Of a stretch of DNA of 20,201 bases, positions 1 through 7,177 are shown in pieces. The position numbers and the translations under genes are program-made. The DNA comes from a virus. Location: positions 1 through 20,201 of the IMG/VR virus record IMGVR_UViG_3300014050_000179, one strand, 5' to 3'. Under the pieces are notes generated by a model, which made no database searches, was not told where the DNA came from, and saw nothing but the letters and a program-made list of their open reading frames with translations. How positions within the stretch are numbered: the first letter of the stretch is position 1; the number at the start of each line of letters is the position of its first letter.

Positions 1-1863
1 ACCCCAAGCAAGATTGGTGTAATAAATTCCAATTGATGTTGGTACTTGTCCTGGTGCGCCCGTGAATACAACACCGGCAGCATCAATAAACTGAGCTTTG
101 AAATCCAATAACATTTGGTTATTACCAGACGGGTCAGTGCCAGCAAAGTTATAGTCATCACTCAACTGTAATTTGGCATTTAGAACATCAGCCACTATTT
201 GAATAGTGCCTTGTCTAGTGAAATTTTGTGCTGTGCTTTTATAAAAATATTTGATAGTGTGTGTAATACTTTCTGTGGGAACTCCAAATGCATCAGTTGA
301 ACATGGCAATCTAAAAGCCAAGTCAGCAGTGGTTCGATAACCTAAAATAATTTTATTAAACATTTGAGGAGCGTAACTACCATGTCCAGCAAACTCAGGC
401 ACATACTGAGTAGTCAGCACCAAAGAAGTTGCCATCTCAATGTGTCTATCAGATATATCATTCACACTGCCGTTGCCATATGTGGCAAAATATATTTGCG
501 GATATCGGGCGCTGAGACTACTGGTGCCACCGTCATTGCCTACATTTTTGTATATGCAATTTCTAGTGGTATTGTTAGTGCCAAGACCTAGATACACTGC
601 ATGTCTTTTAATGTTGTTGAATCTGCAATTGGTAATATTGGTGTTGCGCGGTCCGTACTGTTGTCCCACGGTCTGTCCATCGGCACCTTCTCCAAACACA
701 AAACTTTGATAACCGTTATCAAAGAAACAGTTTTCAAAATCGTTATCAATTATGTCTTGTTTTGCGTATACTGCGTATGTAAAGTTTGTAAATCGAATAT
801 TTTTAAACAAGTTAGCAGAGCAAGTGACCAAACTGCTAAAACTGTTCAATGCAATACCAACGTTTTTAGTATTGGTTACTCCGCCCCAATCGCCTTGTAA
901 ATTTAAATCCGTAAACTTACTGTCTTTGACACAGTTCAAAGTCAAACATCCGTTTTTACCAGTAGGTGCATGAATAGTCATGCCTTCTAATTCAATGTTA
1001 CGTGGTTGATTACTGTTGGTGGTTGATGAGATGATGGACGGATTTCCAACTGTTGATGTATCATTAACAAACTCTATGGCAGACTTGGTCAATGTAACAG
1101 TAAATGTTATGGCAGTTTGTGTGACTGTGGCGTTGGCGCTCAGCGTTACACTAACGTTGGGAACAACACTAACAATAGTAGCTCCAGCAGGAATTCCGTT
1201 GCCGGTTATCAATGCACCGACCATACGTGCATTTGCTCCGCTGGTAGTTAATAAAGACTGTCCATTAGTAGTTGCACCTGTAACAGTAGATACTGGATTA
1301 TAATATATGAAAGTCTTATCGGCGCCTGCACCTACTATGCTTGCATATGCCGGAACATATAATGTAGACGATATGTTATATACACCAGGTTGTAGTACCA
1401 ATGTTACTCTAGTTCGTTTGGCAATAACCGATGTACCTGACGATTTGGTAGTGGGATTTAAAAATAACTGATTGATAGCACGTTGTAGTGTAACAGTATC
1501 GTCCGCAACTCCATTGCCAGTTACACCAAAATCGTAAGCTGAAACAACATCATCTAATTTGTCTTGTAGTAATCGTGTAGTGGGATTATTGGCTGTGGGA
1601 CCAGTAGTTATGCTGGAATCGGTAGCATGATAAATGTGTTTGATAGTGTTAAGAATGTTGAATTGTGTTTCAAGATCCTTTTGCGTAAGAATTTTTGTAT
1701 TTCCTACTGCCGGACTGCCTTCGCTGACAGCTCCGTTGCCAATGTACAATTCCTGACTATCAATGGCCCACGCCATTTCGCCCGATGCCAATTGAGGTAG
1801 CCCAGTACCACTATTAATTTTACCGCGTCGAACTTGAATTCGACTAATTTGAACCACAGCCAT
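1..1863 (-). CDS. Tailspike / tail-fibre protein with pectate-lyase-like beta-helix (C-terminus beyond window)
   Basis: The frame is open from the ATG at 1863 to the left edge, so at least 621 residues are present and the C-terminus is missing. Residues 1-60 form an N-terminal module seen on many environmental T4-like phage fibres (start MAVVQISRIQVRRG, then GEMAWAIDSQELYIGNG), probably the virion attachment part. From about residue 109 the sequence reads YDFGVTGNGVADDT followed by LQRAI, the signature of the Pfam pectate_lyase_3 right-handed beta-helix family. It continues with LQPGVYNISSTLYVP and Asn/Phe-rich rungs to about residue 520. The likely role is host recognition, with possible depolymerisation of surface polysaccharide; catalytic residues cannot be assigned from sequence alone. 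An AGAGGA ribosome site lies 8 bases before the ATG, and a late promoter overlaps the stop of the preceding exonuclease gene. Confidence 0.85.
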   Translation of the reverse strand, partial: MAVVQISRIQVRRGKINSGTGLPQLASGEMAWAIDSQELYIGNGAVSEGSPAVGNTKILTQKDLETQFNILNTIKHIYHATDSSITTGPTANNPTTRLLQDKLDDVVSAYDFGVTGNGVADDTVTLQRAINQLFLNPTTKSSGTSVIAKRTRVTLVLQPGVYNISSTLYVPAYASIVGAGADKTFIYYNPVSTVTGATTNGQSLLTTSGANARMVGALITGNGIPAGATIVSVVPNVSVTLSANATVTQTAITFTVTLTKSAIEFVNDTSTVGNPSIISSTTNSNQPRNIELEGMTIHAPTGKNGCLTLNCVKDSKFTDLNLQGDWGGVTNTKNVGIALNSFSSLVTCSANLFKNIRFTNFTYAVYAKQDIIDNDFENCFFDNGYQSFVFGEGADGQTVGQQYGPRNTNITNCRFNNIKRHAVYLGLGTNNTTRNCIYKNVGNDGGTSSLSARYPQIYFATYGNGSVNDISDRHIEMATSLVLTTQYVPEFAGHGSYAPQMFNKIILGYRTTADLAFRLPCSTDAFGVPTESITHTIKYFYKSTAQNFTRQGTIQIVADVLNAKLQLSDDYNFAGTDPSGNNQMLLDFKAQFIDAAGVVFTGAPGQVPTSIGIYYTNLAWG

Positions 1864-1866
1864 GAG

Positions 1867-1888
1867 AATATCCTCTATATAGGATATT
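1867..1888 (-). promoter_or_regulatory. Leader hairpin over the ribosome site of the tailspike gene
   Basis: The perfect inverted repeat AATATCCT / AGGATATT with a 6-base loop lies just upstream of the tailspike ATG. In the minus-strand transcript its 3' arm contains the AGAGGA Shine-Dalgarno sequence. Transcripts from the adjacent late promoter would still contain most of the hairpin, so it may tune translation. Folding was judged by eye only. Confidence 0.45.
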
Positions 1889-1892
1889 TATC
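1885..1892 (-). promoter_or_regulatory. T4-type late promoter for the tailspike gene
   Basis: Minus strand reads GATAAATA, one mismatch from the T4 late consensus TATAAATA. It overlaps the TGA stop of the exonuclease gene and precedes the tailspike ATG by about 20 bases. Confidence 0.65.
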
Positions 1893-2607
1893 AGTTTTCT
1901 CTGTAGTACTGCTCCACCCTATTCCACCACTGCTTTTCCCAGTGAGCAAACATGTCTGGGGTAAGAATAAACTCCTGATAAGCCGGTTCTCCCCAAACCA
2001 TAGGTGTAATTTCGGGAGGTTTTACGCACATGAATACTACACCTTTGCGAATGTTGGTCTTATGTACTTCGTTATGAGCCAGCGCATAAGCCACCATTTG
2101 CAAGTAATAGTCTTCAATCCACTCTTCTTTTTTGGGTTTGTTGGTTTGTTTATGGTCCATGATTGCACCCTCATTCAAATGAAGTCCTACACAATCAGTA
2201 GTTCCCGCATATAAACCTGGATAATACAAACCAACTTCAACACCCCACACTTCGTTAACGTTTTTAAGTCCATGTTCGATAATGTGTTTGGCCATCTTGT
2301 GACTTTGCACACTGTATGGATTTGATCCTGGATCGTTGAGTGTGCCTTGCACAATGTAATCTTCCAAATACTTGTGCATACGTGTACCGCGGCTGGCAGC
2401 TTCGGTAACAATCTCGGTGCTTTTCTTTTCGCCCACAGATCGCCGCCATGCTTGTAAGGCGGCAACTTTTTCTGCTGGTTTGGTTTTGTCTAGTATTGTT
2501 GTAACGGATGGCAGTTTGCCACCGTCTGGCGTGGCGTATAAACGCTTGCCTTCTACACTTTCTCTGTTTAGGGGAGTGTAGTCATATCTTTCAGTTAATA
2601 AGGTCAT
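1891..2607 (-). CDS. PD-(D/E)XK (RecB/Cas4-like) exonuclease
   Basis: The 238-residue protein shows the ordered motifs of the RecB-type PD-(D/E)XK nuclease superfamily. These are R-G-T-x-x-H at 73-78, G-T-T-D ending at D138, D151-x-K153 (IMDHKQ) and Q170-x3-Y174 in YYLQMVAYALA. D138, D151 and K153 would form the metal-binding catalytic core. The first 45 residues (YDYTPLNRE, KLPSVTTIL) resemble the N-terminus of exonucleases common in T4-like marine phages. The protein probably degrades host or recombination-intermediate DNA in the cytoplasm. The ATG lies inside a 12-bp inverted repeat and has no clear Shine-Dalgarno sequence, so its translation may be controlled by RNA structure. It ends in TGA, which overlaps the next late promoter. 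Confidence 0.85.
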   Translation of the reverse strand: MTLLTERYDYTPLNRESVEGKRLYATPDGGKLPSVTTILDKTKPAEKVAALQAWRRSVGEKKSTEIVTEAASRGTRMHKYLEDYIVQGTLNDPGSNPYSVQSHKMAKHIIEHGLKNVNEVWGVEVGLYYPGLYAGTTDCVGLHLNEGAIMDHKQTNKPKKEEWIEDYYLQMVAYALAHNEVHKTNIRKGVVFMCVKPPEITPMVWGEPAYQEFILTPDMFAHWEKQWWNRVEQYYREN

Positions 2608-2635
2608 ACAGTATGTTAAACTATATGACCTTATT
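2597..2635 (-). promoter_or_regulatory. 12-bp inverted repeat enclosing the exonuclease start codon
   Basis: AATAAGGTCATA (2597-2608) and TATGACCTTATT (2624-2635) are perfect reverse complements separated by 15 bases. The exonuclease ATG (2605-2607) is inside one arm. In a read-through transcript the start codon would be base-paired. This resembles the hairpins that block translation of some T4 late genes from early transcripts. Confidence 0.6.
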
Positions 2636-2644
2636 TGTCAATGC

Positions 2645-2998
2645 TTATTTGCCTAATTTGGTTGCACGTTTTGCCATTTTCTCAACTTCGCCGGTTTTTT
2701 CTCCGCCTTGTTGTTGTCTGTTTTGTTGATTATTGGTTTTTAACACAATGCCTTGACCATCAAATCGATCAATGAACTTTTTCAGTAATGGGCCTTCTTG
2801 TGGATCATCCCAACGGGCAACAAATGCATCATATGCTTCAGCATCACTGTCACCCAGTGTGGGCATGTCTCTATTGGCCAATTCAGTGTTTAATGTATCC
2901 CATCGAAGATTGCCTTCGATTCCGTTAGGGCCTTGATTGTTTGCGTCTGATTGAAGAACCCAAAGAATACGTTCTAAGGGTTCTATGTTCTCAATTAT
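2645..2998 (-). CDS. Open -1 frame following the A10 run; probable C-terminal extension of, or separate gene after, the 2995-3990 gene
   Basis: This frame is open from a stop at 3035-3037 to the TAA at 2645, yet contains no ATG, GTG or TTG before TTG 2881. The codons upstream of that TTG read as ordinary protein (LERILWVLQSDANN, then GPNGIEGNLRWDT), so a 78-residue gene starting at TTG 2881 would discard sequence that looks coding. A -1 slip on the A10 run at 2998-3007 would append these 117 residues to the upstream 331-residue protein, giving about 448 residues. The alternatives are an unusual ATT start (2993-2995) or a missing A in the assembly. The C-terminal part is Gln/Lys-rich (NNQQNRQQQGGEKTG) and ends in a basic tail. 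I do not recognise a function; its neighbours suggest a late structural role. Confidence 0.6.
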   Translation of the reverse strand: MIENIEPLERILWVLQSDANNQGPNGIEGNLRWDTLNTELANRDMPTLGDSDAEAYDAFVARWDDPQEGPLLKKFIDRFDGQGIVLKTNNQQNRQQQGGEKTGEVEKMAKRATKLGK

Positions 2999-3990
2999 TT
3001 TTTTTTTGAAGCTAACAACATGCCCAACTTGCGGCTATAGTCAATGCTTTCACGCTTCTCACGACCCACTTCAGGTGCTGGAGGAGTTTCTTCTGCTGGT
3101 GCGGCGCCTGACATGTCAGCGGCCATGCCTGCCATTGCATCACCTCCCATGGAAGGCAATCCGCCTGTTGGTGCAGGTGCGCCCATTGTTGGTGCTTCAC
3201 CGCCTGATACTAAAGATAAGCCTGTTGATAGACCGGTTCTTGAAGTTTCTAATGCTGTGTATACTGCCTCTAATGCAGGTTTAACTGCATCTTGATATTG
3301 TTGTGCAACATCACTTCCTTGAGTTTCTCTTATAGAGTCCATTAGTTCAAGCAATTGTTCTGCTTTCATTGCGGCCACATCTTCTAGCCAGCCTGTAATA
3401 CGGTCTACCATGTCTTTTGTAGCCATGATGATTTCGGCCTTGTCTTCTTCGCCTTCAGCAAGAATATAACTTGCTTGTGATTCTGTTAAGTCGTAACGAA
3501 TTGATAATTCTGCTTTGAGTTCTGCGTTGTCGCTTTCGCCCAATGTCATTCGTTGAATTGCACTGTTGATCCAATTTGATGGAACTGAAAACCCTTTAGC
3601 ACGTTGTCCAATAATGGTTGCTTTGTATTGGTTAACACTTTCATTTTTCTTTTGTTTTTTCATTGTTTCTTCTTCGTCTTGTGATTCATCAAGATCGCAC
3701 TCACATGGCGCTTTGTGGCAATCACTGCATTTGCCTTCTTCGCGTTCCATGATTTCTTGATTGATAACATCAAGCAAAGCACGAGTCTTTTGATAAGCTG
3801 GACTTCCACTCAATGAGTCAAAACTTTCATTCATTTCGAGTTGGCTCATTTCAGTGCGTAGTTTGTTTTGCACGTCTGAAAGCTGAACATCGTTGAATTG
3901 TTCCAGTTTCAATTTGTATCCAAAGTTCTTAGCTAGACTTTCGTTGAGTCTTTTGCTAGTAACAGGTTTTGATAGTTCTCTAATTTGCAT
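2995..3990 (-). CDS. Probable late structural protein (331 residues, frameshift candidate)
   Basis: I do not recognise the family with certainty. It starts MQIREL, a short N-terminal pattern shared by several neighbours, followed by R-L-N-E-S at 14-18, which fits the T4 gp21 prohead-protease cleavage rule (L-x-E before a small residue). A compact cysteine cluster C88-x2-C91-x4-C96-x-C98 could bind zinc and is followed by an acidic stretch and a basic one. Residues 120-250 are predicted helical. Residues 262-310 are Gly/Pro/Met/Ala-rich and look disordered. The last codons are TCA AAA AAA AAA TAA, an A10 run containing canonical A-AAA-AAA slippery heptamers, and an open -1 frame follows. A perfect TATAAATA lies 28 bases upstream of the ATG, with AGGA as the ribosome site. 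Confidence 0.7.
   Translation of the reverse strand: MQIRELSKPVTSKRLNESLAKNFGYKLKLEQFNDVQLSDVQNKLRTEMSQLEMNESFDSLSGSPAYQKTRALLDVINQEIMEREEGKCSDCHKAPCECDLDESQDEEETMKKQKKNESVNQYKATIIGQRAKGFSVPSNWINSAIQRMTLGESDNAELKAELSIRYDLTESQASYILAEGEEDKAEIIMATKDMVDRITGWLEDVAAMKAEQLLELMDSIRETQGSDVAQQYQDAVKPALEAVYTALETSRTGLSTGLSLVSGGEAPTMGAPAPTGGLPSMGGDAMAGMAADMSGAAPAEETPPAPEVGREKRESIDYSRKLGMLLASKKK
2998..3007 (-). other. A10 slippery run (candidate -1 frameshift or transcriptional slippage site)
   Basis: Ten consecutive A residues on the coding strand, in the frame TC-A-AAA-AAA-AAA-TAA, sit exactly at the end of the 331-codon frame. The -1 frame stays open for 117 more codons and lacks a normal start. Homopolymers of this length also attract sequencing errors. 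Confidence 0.55.
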
Positions 3991-4017
3991 GATGGCGTCC
4001 TAAGATATCTTATTGTG

Positions 4018-4025
4018 TATTTATA
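4018..4025 (-). promoter_or_regulatory. T4-type late promoter (perfect TATAAATA)
   Basis: Minus strand reads TATAAATAC, an exact match to the T4 late consensus, in the short gap between 4030 and 3990. It would drive the 331-residue gene. Confidence 0.8.
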
Positions 4026-4029
4026 CTTT

Positions 4030-4485
4030 TCAGCTGGCGAAAGTCCATTTAAAAGACTGTGATATTTGATTCTTGTAATGATCCGACCTATCCTGACTGT
4101 ATTCCAACTTATTTAACAATATCAAATACCTATCATAATCAATAGACTTCTTGGCAATGTTGTTTTTGAATACTAGTGTATCACAATAATGCGTCCAATA
4201 GTGCCTATCCAACTGCTTGATACTGTTGAATTTATTAAGGTCTAATCGATGATATGCTTTTGCGGCCATAAGAGCACAGGTTTTGAGATAAAACTGTTCT
4301 ATGAATGGCCCGGATTTGTAATGTAGTGCCCAGTTTTTAAATTTGTCTAATTTAATTACAAATTCTTTATAAACAATGTCGCCGTTAGGCTGTATGCTTA
4401 TAGGCAGAGTTTTTGCAAGGTCTACTTCAAACTGTCCAGCAAGTTCTTTGATAAATTTAGGTTTGGGTTTATTTGATTTTTTCAT
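4030..4485 (-). CDS. Hypothetical phage protein (151 residues)
   Basis: This basic protein starts MKKSNKPKPKF and is rich in Lys, Tyr and aromatic residues (FIEQFYLKTCALMAAKAYHR, then LDRHYWTHYCDTLVFKN). I do not recognise the family. The frame could open at a TTG two codons earlier, but the ATG at 4483-4485 is preferred. It overlaps the end of the upstream 84-residue gene by 17 bases, which suggests translational coupling in one transcript with the genes from 6223 downward. It ends in TGA just before the late promoter of the next gene. Confidence 0.7.
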   Translation of the reverse strand: MKKSNKPKPKFIKELAGQFEVDLAKTLPISIQPNGDIVYKEFVIKLDKFKNWALHYKSGPFIEQFYLKTCALMAAKAYHRLDLNKFNSIKQLDRHYWTHYCDTLVFKNNIAKKSIDYDRYLILLNKLEYSQDRSDHYKNQISQSFKWTFAS

Positions 4486-4723
4486 TTGCAACTACACTAG
4501 GATCGTTCATTCCTATTTTAGTTATCAAACTCTTGCGTATCATGACCTGAACTTTGAATTGATCTTGCTCACTCAGCTGACTGAGTTTAACTGGTTGTTT
4601 TAAACGTGCTAAGAGTTTAGCTTCTTCACGGGTAGTCCAAATATCAAATCCGTCAAGGATATTGTATATTTTTTCGTTCTTTGGACTGTGTTCGTAGCCG
4701 TCTAAAAGTTCGCTTATTTTCAT
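4469..4723 (-). CDS. Small conserved phage protein (84 residues)
   Basis: It begins MKISELLDG, the shared short N-terminal pattern of this region. Residues 20-70 (ILDGFDIWTTREEAKLLARL, then FKVQVMIRKSLITKIG) look like a small helical, possibly winged-helix-like, domain. No function is assigned. Its ATG overlaps the TGA of the upstream 268-residue gene in an ATGA junction, typical of coupled translation, and its end overlaps the next gene. Context: a run of at least four overlapping minus-strand genes. Confidence 0.7.
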   Translation of the reverse strand: MKISELLDGYEHSPKNEKIYNILDGFDIWTTREEAKLLARLKQPVKLSQLSEQDQFKVQVMIRKSLITKIGMNDPSVVANEKIK

Positions 4724-5526
4724 CTTAAGCCTGCGATAGTTCTCATTTTTTCTAGTAACTCATCATCAGCTTGTTTGGCCGCAGTGTCTGCACTTGGCGT
4801 CACCGGCTTAATAGATTGTGGTCTATCCGATGGTTGCTGACTTGTTGGCATATTGTCTGCTTGAGCCGCTAGTGATTTTAAGTCGTCAATCATTTTTAAA
4901 AATTCTGGATCATTAAAAACCTGAGACATTTTTTGCATAGTCAACACTATATCAACATTACCATGCCCGTCTGGAACTATGAATTTCTTTGCAGATTCCA
5001 TATCAGCTGGACTTAGATCCGTATCGTTTTCACGTGCTGTTTGTGCCAACCCTGCCATAAACTCTTCAGGAGTCATACTGAAACTGTCGTCTTGATCTTC
5101 GTAATTATAACTGCCTGTCACATGTGGTTTCACACTGACATCTTTGATAAAGTCATCAGTAGGATCTCCGCCGATATCTTCTGCGGCCGCAAGTTCAACA
5201 TTCGCTCCTATTGCCGGACCCATTGGTTTATTAGGATCTTGATTGGCATCAGCTACTGCATCGGGATTCAAAGTAAACTTGTTAGGGTCAGTGGGATCAG
5301 CCATGACAGACGCTACTTTCTCTGGAGGCAGTATGAGTTGTGTGCCGTCTGGTTTGGCCAAAGTCAAACCAGTGTTGGGGTCGTTTTGTGTAACTTTGTA
5401 TGCTTCACCATCTTCGTTGACATCAGCTTGAGGCATGCCGGGTTTGGTAGTTTGTTGTTGTGGCTTTTTGGTATAGAGCTTGGCTCTGTGGCCTTTTTTA
5501 TGTTCTACAATATCTTTAATCTTCAT
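4720..5526 (-). CDS. Acidic, probably partly disordered phage protein (268 residues)
   Basis: It begins MKIKDIVEHKKG; I-V-E at 6-8 fits a T4 prohead-protease-like site, though the following His is not the usual small residue. Residues 20-140 are rich in Asp, Pro, Asn and Gln (PNTGLTLAKPDGTQL, DPTDPNKFTLNPD) and look extended. Residues 148-225 look helical (SMTPEEFMAGLAQTA, MQKMSQVFNDPEFLKMI). The C-terminus is again Pro/Ser/Gln-rich, ending in a short helix. I do not recognise a family; an internal or structural virion protein is possible. It overlaps the upstream nucleotidyltransferase-like gene by 11 bases and the downstream gene by 4. Confidence 0.7.
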   Translation of the reverse strand: MKIKDIVEHKKGHRAKLYTKKPQQQTTKPGMPQADVNEDGEAYKVTQNDPNTGLTLAKPDGTQLILPPEKVASVMADPTDPNKFTLNPDAVADANQDPNKPMGPAIGANVELAAAEDIGGDPTDDFIKDVSVKPHVTGSYNYEDQDDSFSMTPEEFMAGLAQTARENDTDLSPADMESAKKFIVPDGHGNVDIVLTMQKMSQVFNDPEFLKMIDDLKSLAAQADNMPTSQQPSDRPQSIKPVTPSADTAAKQADDELLEKMRTIAGLR

Positions 5527-6223
5527 CTTGTTCCCCGAGGCTTAGTTGTTTGCTTTGTAAGTGATCAATGCGTTTGCGCAATTTGTCTATCTGTCCCCTG
5601 GAACGCAATAGCTTAAATGCCAAATTCTCAATGCTGTATTCGCCGCCAGATTCTAATCCAGCTTTGCGTAAACGATAGATGTGATCCATTGTTTCTTCAG
5701 CAGTATTTAAGTCATTTGACCGTAGAGATTGGTTTATCTTTCCTGCGTAGTTGCGGGCTTTCTTTTTGATTTCTTTAGGATCTACATCAGGAGTAAGTTC
5801 TTTAGGCTCACTCAGCCATTTGCTGTCTAATACACTATAAATGCCTGCGCTATGATGTGGCTCTGCGGCATCTTGCACATACACTTCTACAGGTATATCT
5901 TTAAGTGTAATTCGGTATTGGCTGTTGTACTGATTTTTCTTAGCATTGAACAGCTCCTTGAGATCTGGATGATCCTTGGGCATGTTGGCTATCAAGTGTA
6001 GATCTATGTCGCTGTGCTTGCTGTAACCAAAGCTGGCATTGCTGCCGCTGATGGTAATGTCAGTAAGATCCAAATTGGGTATGTTGATGTAGTCTATAAA
6101 GTGCTTGGCAATTTGTAGCAGTTTATAACGGATTTCCAGTTTGAGTTCGGTGCCGTCCCACAGGCTGGGGTTTAGCTTGTTGTGCGTGGGTGCAAATTCT
6201 GATTGAGTTTCTTGAGCATACAT
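5516..6223 (-). CDS. Nucleotidyltransferase-like (Pol-beta fold) protein
   Basis: Residues 57-78 read ITISGSNASFGYSKHSDIDL plus HLI, the Gly-Ser (60-61) and D72-x-D74 signature of Pol-beta-fold nucleotidyltransferases. A later strand PVEVYVQD offers E113 as the third metal-binding acid. The protein could therefore transfer a nucleotide to an RNA, protein or small molecule, but the substrate is unknown. Residues 150-230 are helical and basic. The ATG at 6223 follows the late-promoter-like GTTAAATA with a very short leader. The end overlaps the next gene by 11 bases, so it heads the 6223-4030 overlapping gene run. A second protein with a similar motif is at 7667-8593. Confidence 0.7.
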   Translation of the reverse strand: MYAQETQSEFAPTHNKLNPSLWDGTELKLEIRYKLLQIAKHFIDYINIPNLDLTDITISGSNASFGYSKHSDIDLHLIANMPKDHPDLKELFNAKKNQYNSQYRITLKDIPVEVYVQDAAEPHHSAGIYSVLDSKWLSEPKELTPDVDPKEIKKKARNYAGKINQSLRSNDLNTAEETMDHIYRLRKAGLESGGEYSIENLAFKLLRSRGQIDKLRKRIDHLQSKQLSLGEQDED

Positions 6224-6230
6224 GGTACTG

Positions 6231-6238
6231 TATTTAAC
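6231..6238 (-). promoter_or_regulatory. Late-promoter-like element GTTAAATA
   Basis: Minus strand reads CTGTTAAATAC, immediately upstream of the ATG at 6223. The same 11 bases occur upstream of the gene starting at 7102, which supports a functional promoter variant. Confidence 0.5.
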
Positions 6239-6242
6239 AGAA

Positions 6243-6590
6243 TCACAAGCCTAGGAACTTTAATACATGTGGAAAATTAATAGCGTTGATCCAACCAGCA
6301 CCTGCGGCAAATGCCAAACCTACCATGGCATACATGGTGTATTTGTTTTTGATCTTTTCTAAGCTGGTGATTTTGTCAGCTAGTTCTGCATGTTGCGTGT
6401 TACTGGCTGTGGCCATTTCACACAGTTTTGTGTCTAGCAAATCACGAGTGTTGTCTAGACAGTCGTGCATTTCTTTGACGCCTACTTTGAGTTCGTCAAG
6501 TTTTTCTTCTATTTGATGTACTTTGGTTTCAACTACTGCTACACGCTCTGGTAACAGTGCTAACTGTGCTACTGCTTCTTTTGTGGCCAT
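6243..6590 (-). CDS. Coiled-coil protein with C-terminal membrane anchor (115 residues)
   Basis: Residues 15-80 show heptad-like spacing of hydrophobic residues (VETKVHQIEEKLDELKVGVK), predicting a coiled coil. Residues about 84-104 (TMYAMVGLAFAAGAGWINAI) form a single hydrophobic segment near the C-terminus, so it is probably a tail-anchored inner-membrane protein. The family is not recognised. This layout fits small phage membrane proteins of several kinds, and a lysis role cannot be assigned. A GGAG ribosome site lies about 10 bases before the ATG. The 110-base gap upstream holds a small GC-rich hairpin and a late promoter. Confidence 0.65.
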   Translation of the reverse strand: MATKEAVAQLALLPERVAVVETKVHQIEEKLDELKVGVKEMHDCLDNTRDLLDTKLCEMATASNTQHAELADKITSLEKIKNKYTMYAMVGLAFAAGAGWINAINFPHVLKFLGL

Positions 6591-6620
6591 TATTAGGCTT
6601 CTCCAATGTTATAAGTCAGG

Positions 6621-6635
6621 GACTCGCTCCGAGTC
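6621..6635. repeat. Small GC-rich hairpin in the 5' leader of the coiled-coil gene
   Basis: GACTCG / CGAGTC with a 3-base loop is a perfect inverted repeat in the 110-base gap between 6591 and 6700. No T run follows on either strand, so a terminator is unlikely. No tRNA or small gene was seen in the gap. Confidence 0.4.
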
Positions 6636-6694
6636 ATGTGCCTAGTGTATGATTGAATGCCTAAGTGTTTACGTGGATAAATTGCCTACAATGT

Positions 6695-6702
6695 TATTTA
6701 TT
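6695..6702 (-). promoter_or_regulatory. T4-type late promoter (AATAAATA) for the coiled-coil gene
   Basis: Minus strand reads AATAAATA, one mismatch from consensus, overlapping the TAA stop of the gene at 6701-7102. The leader to the ATG at 6590 is about 105 bases, longer than at the other sites. Confidence 0.45.
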
Positions 6703-7102
6703 ACTTTTGATGAAAAACAATGTTTTTGTTTTGGCCTTCGGTGACAAACACAGCAAAACGTTGTTCCATGAGTTCGTCAAGACCTGATATGTAGGGCACA
6801 CCGTTGAAATCGTCTTTGAGATATCCTACTGCGTCATCATCTTTCTGATATAAGAAATCACGCTCTGTACTGAAATCAAAACGCCACACTTTGACAACGT
6901 CTTCCATGTCAAATCCTATTACAGTACCTTTGACTGTGGTTGCTATGGGTTTTTGCACATACGAAATGTTAGCTCGCATGCCAAGTGTTTGTACTACTGA
7001 ACTAAAATTTTGTTCTTTCCAACGTAAGGATTCTTTACCAGCTTCATGACGATATTGTCCTGTGCTGGTTATGTCTATCAATGTGTATAGTTTATATTCC
7101 AT
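6701..7102 (-). CDS. Conserved hypothetical phage protein (133 residues)
   Basis: Starts MEYKLYTLIDITSTGQYR and continues with a pattern I associate with a conserved small protein of aquatic T4-like phages (FSSVVQTLGMRANI, then VWRFDFSTERD, ending in a GLDE motif at about 107-110). No enzymatic motif is visible. The alternating strand-rich sequence suggests a compact beta or alpha/beta fold. The promoter-like CTGTTAAATAC lies only a few bases before the ATG, and the terminator of the upstream gene lies immediately beyond it, so the gene is probably transcribed independently. Confidence 0.7.
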   Translation of the reverse strand: MEYKLYTLIDITSTGQYRHEAGKESLRWKEQNFSSVVQTLGMRANISYVQKPIATTVKGTVIGFDMEDVVKVWRFDFSTERDFLYQKDDDAVGYLKDDFNGVPYISGLDELMEQRFAVFVTEGQNKNIVFHQK

Positions 7103-7106
7103 GCAG

Positions 7107-7114
7107 TATTTAAC
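7107..7114 (-). promoter_or_regulatory. Late-promoter-like element GTTAAATA
   Basis: Minus strand CTGTTAAATAC is placed between the upstream terminator and the ATG at 7102, identical over 11 bases to the element at 6231-6238. Confidence 0.5.
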
Positions 7115-7120
7115 AGTCGT

Positions 7121-7147
7121 AAAAAAGCCTACTATAAAAGTAGGCTT
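7121..7147 (-). terminator. Intrinsic terminator after the 135-residue gene
   Basis: On the minus strand AAGCCTAC and GTAGGCTT pair across a 7-base loop and are followed by a T run. It sits about 30 bases after the TAA of the gene at 7178-7585, as expected for a strongly transcribed single gene. Confidence 0.8.
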
Positions 7148-7177
7148 AGTCTTCCCATCCCTGAGAATTAAAACAAA

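Noticed and set aside
1834-2214. 126-codon plus-strand open frame
   Set aside because: It lies opposite the exonuclease and tailspike start, has biased composition and no promoter or ribosome site.
5041-5616. 191-codon plus-strand open frame
   Set aside because: It is antisense to two well-supported overlapping minus-strand genes, has unnatural Cys/Phe/Ile-rich composition and no ribosome site.
6591-6700. Possible tRNA or small RNA gene in the gap with a GC-rich hairpin
   Set aside because: No T-loop (GTTCRANNC), no acceptor-stem pairing and no cloverleaf could be drawn; only one 6-bp hairpin is visible.
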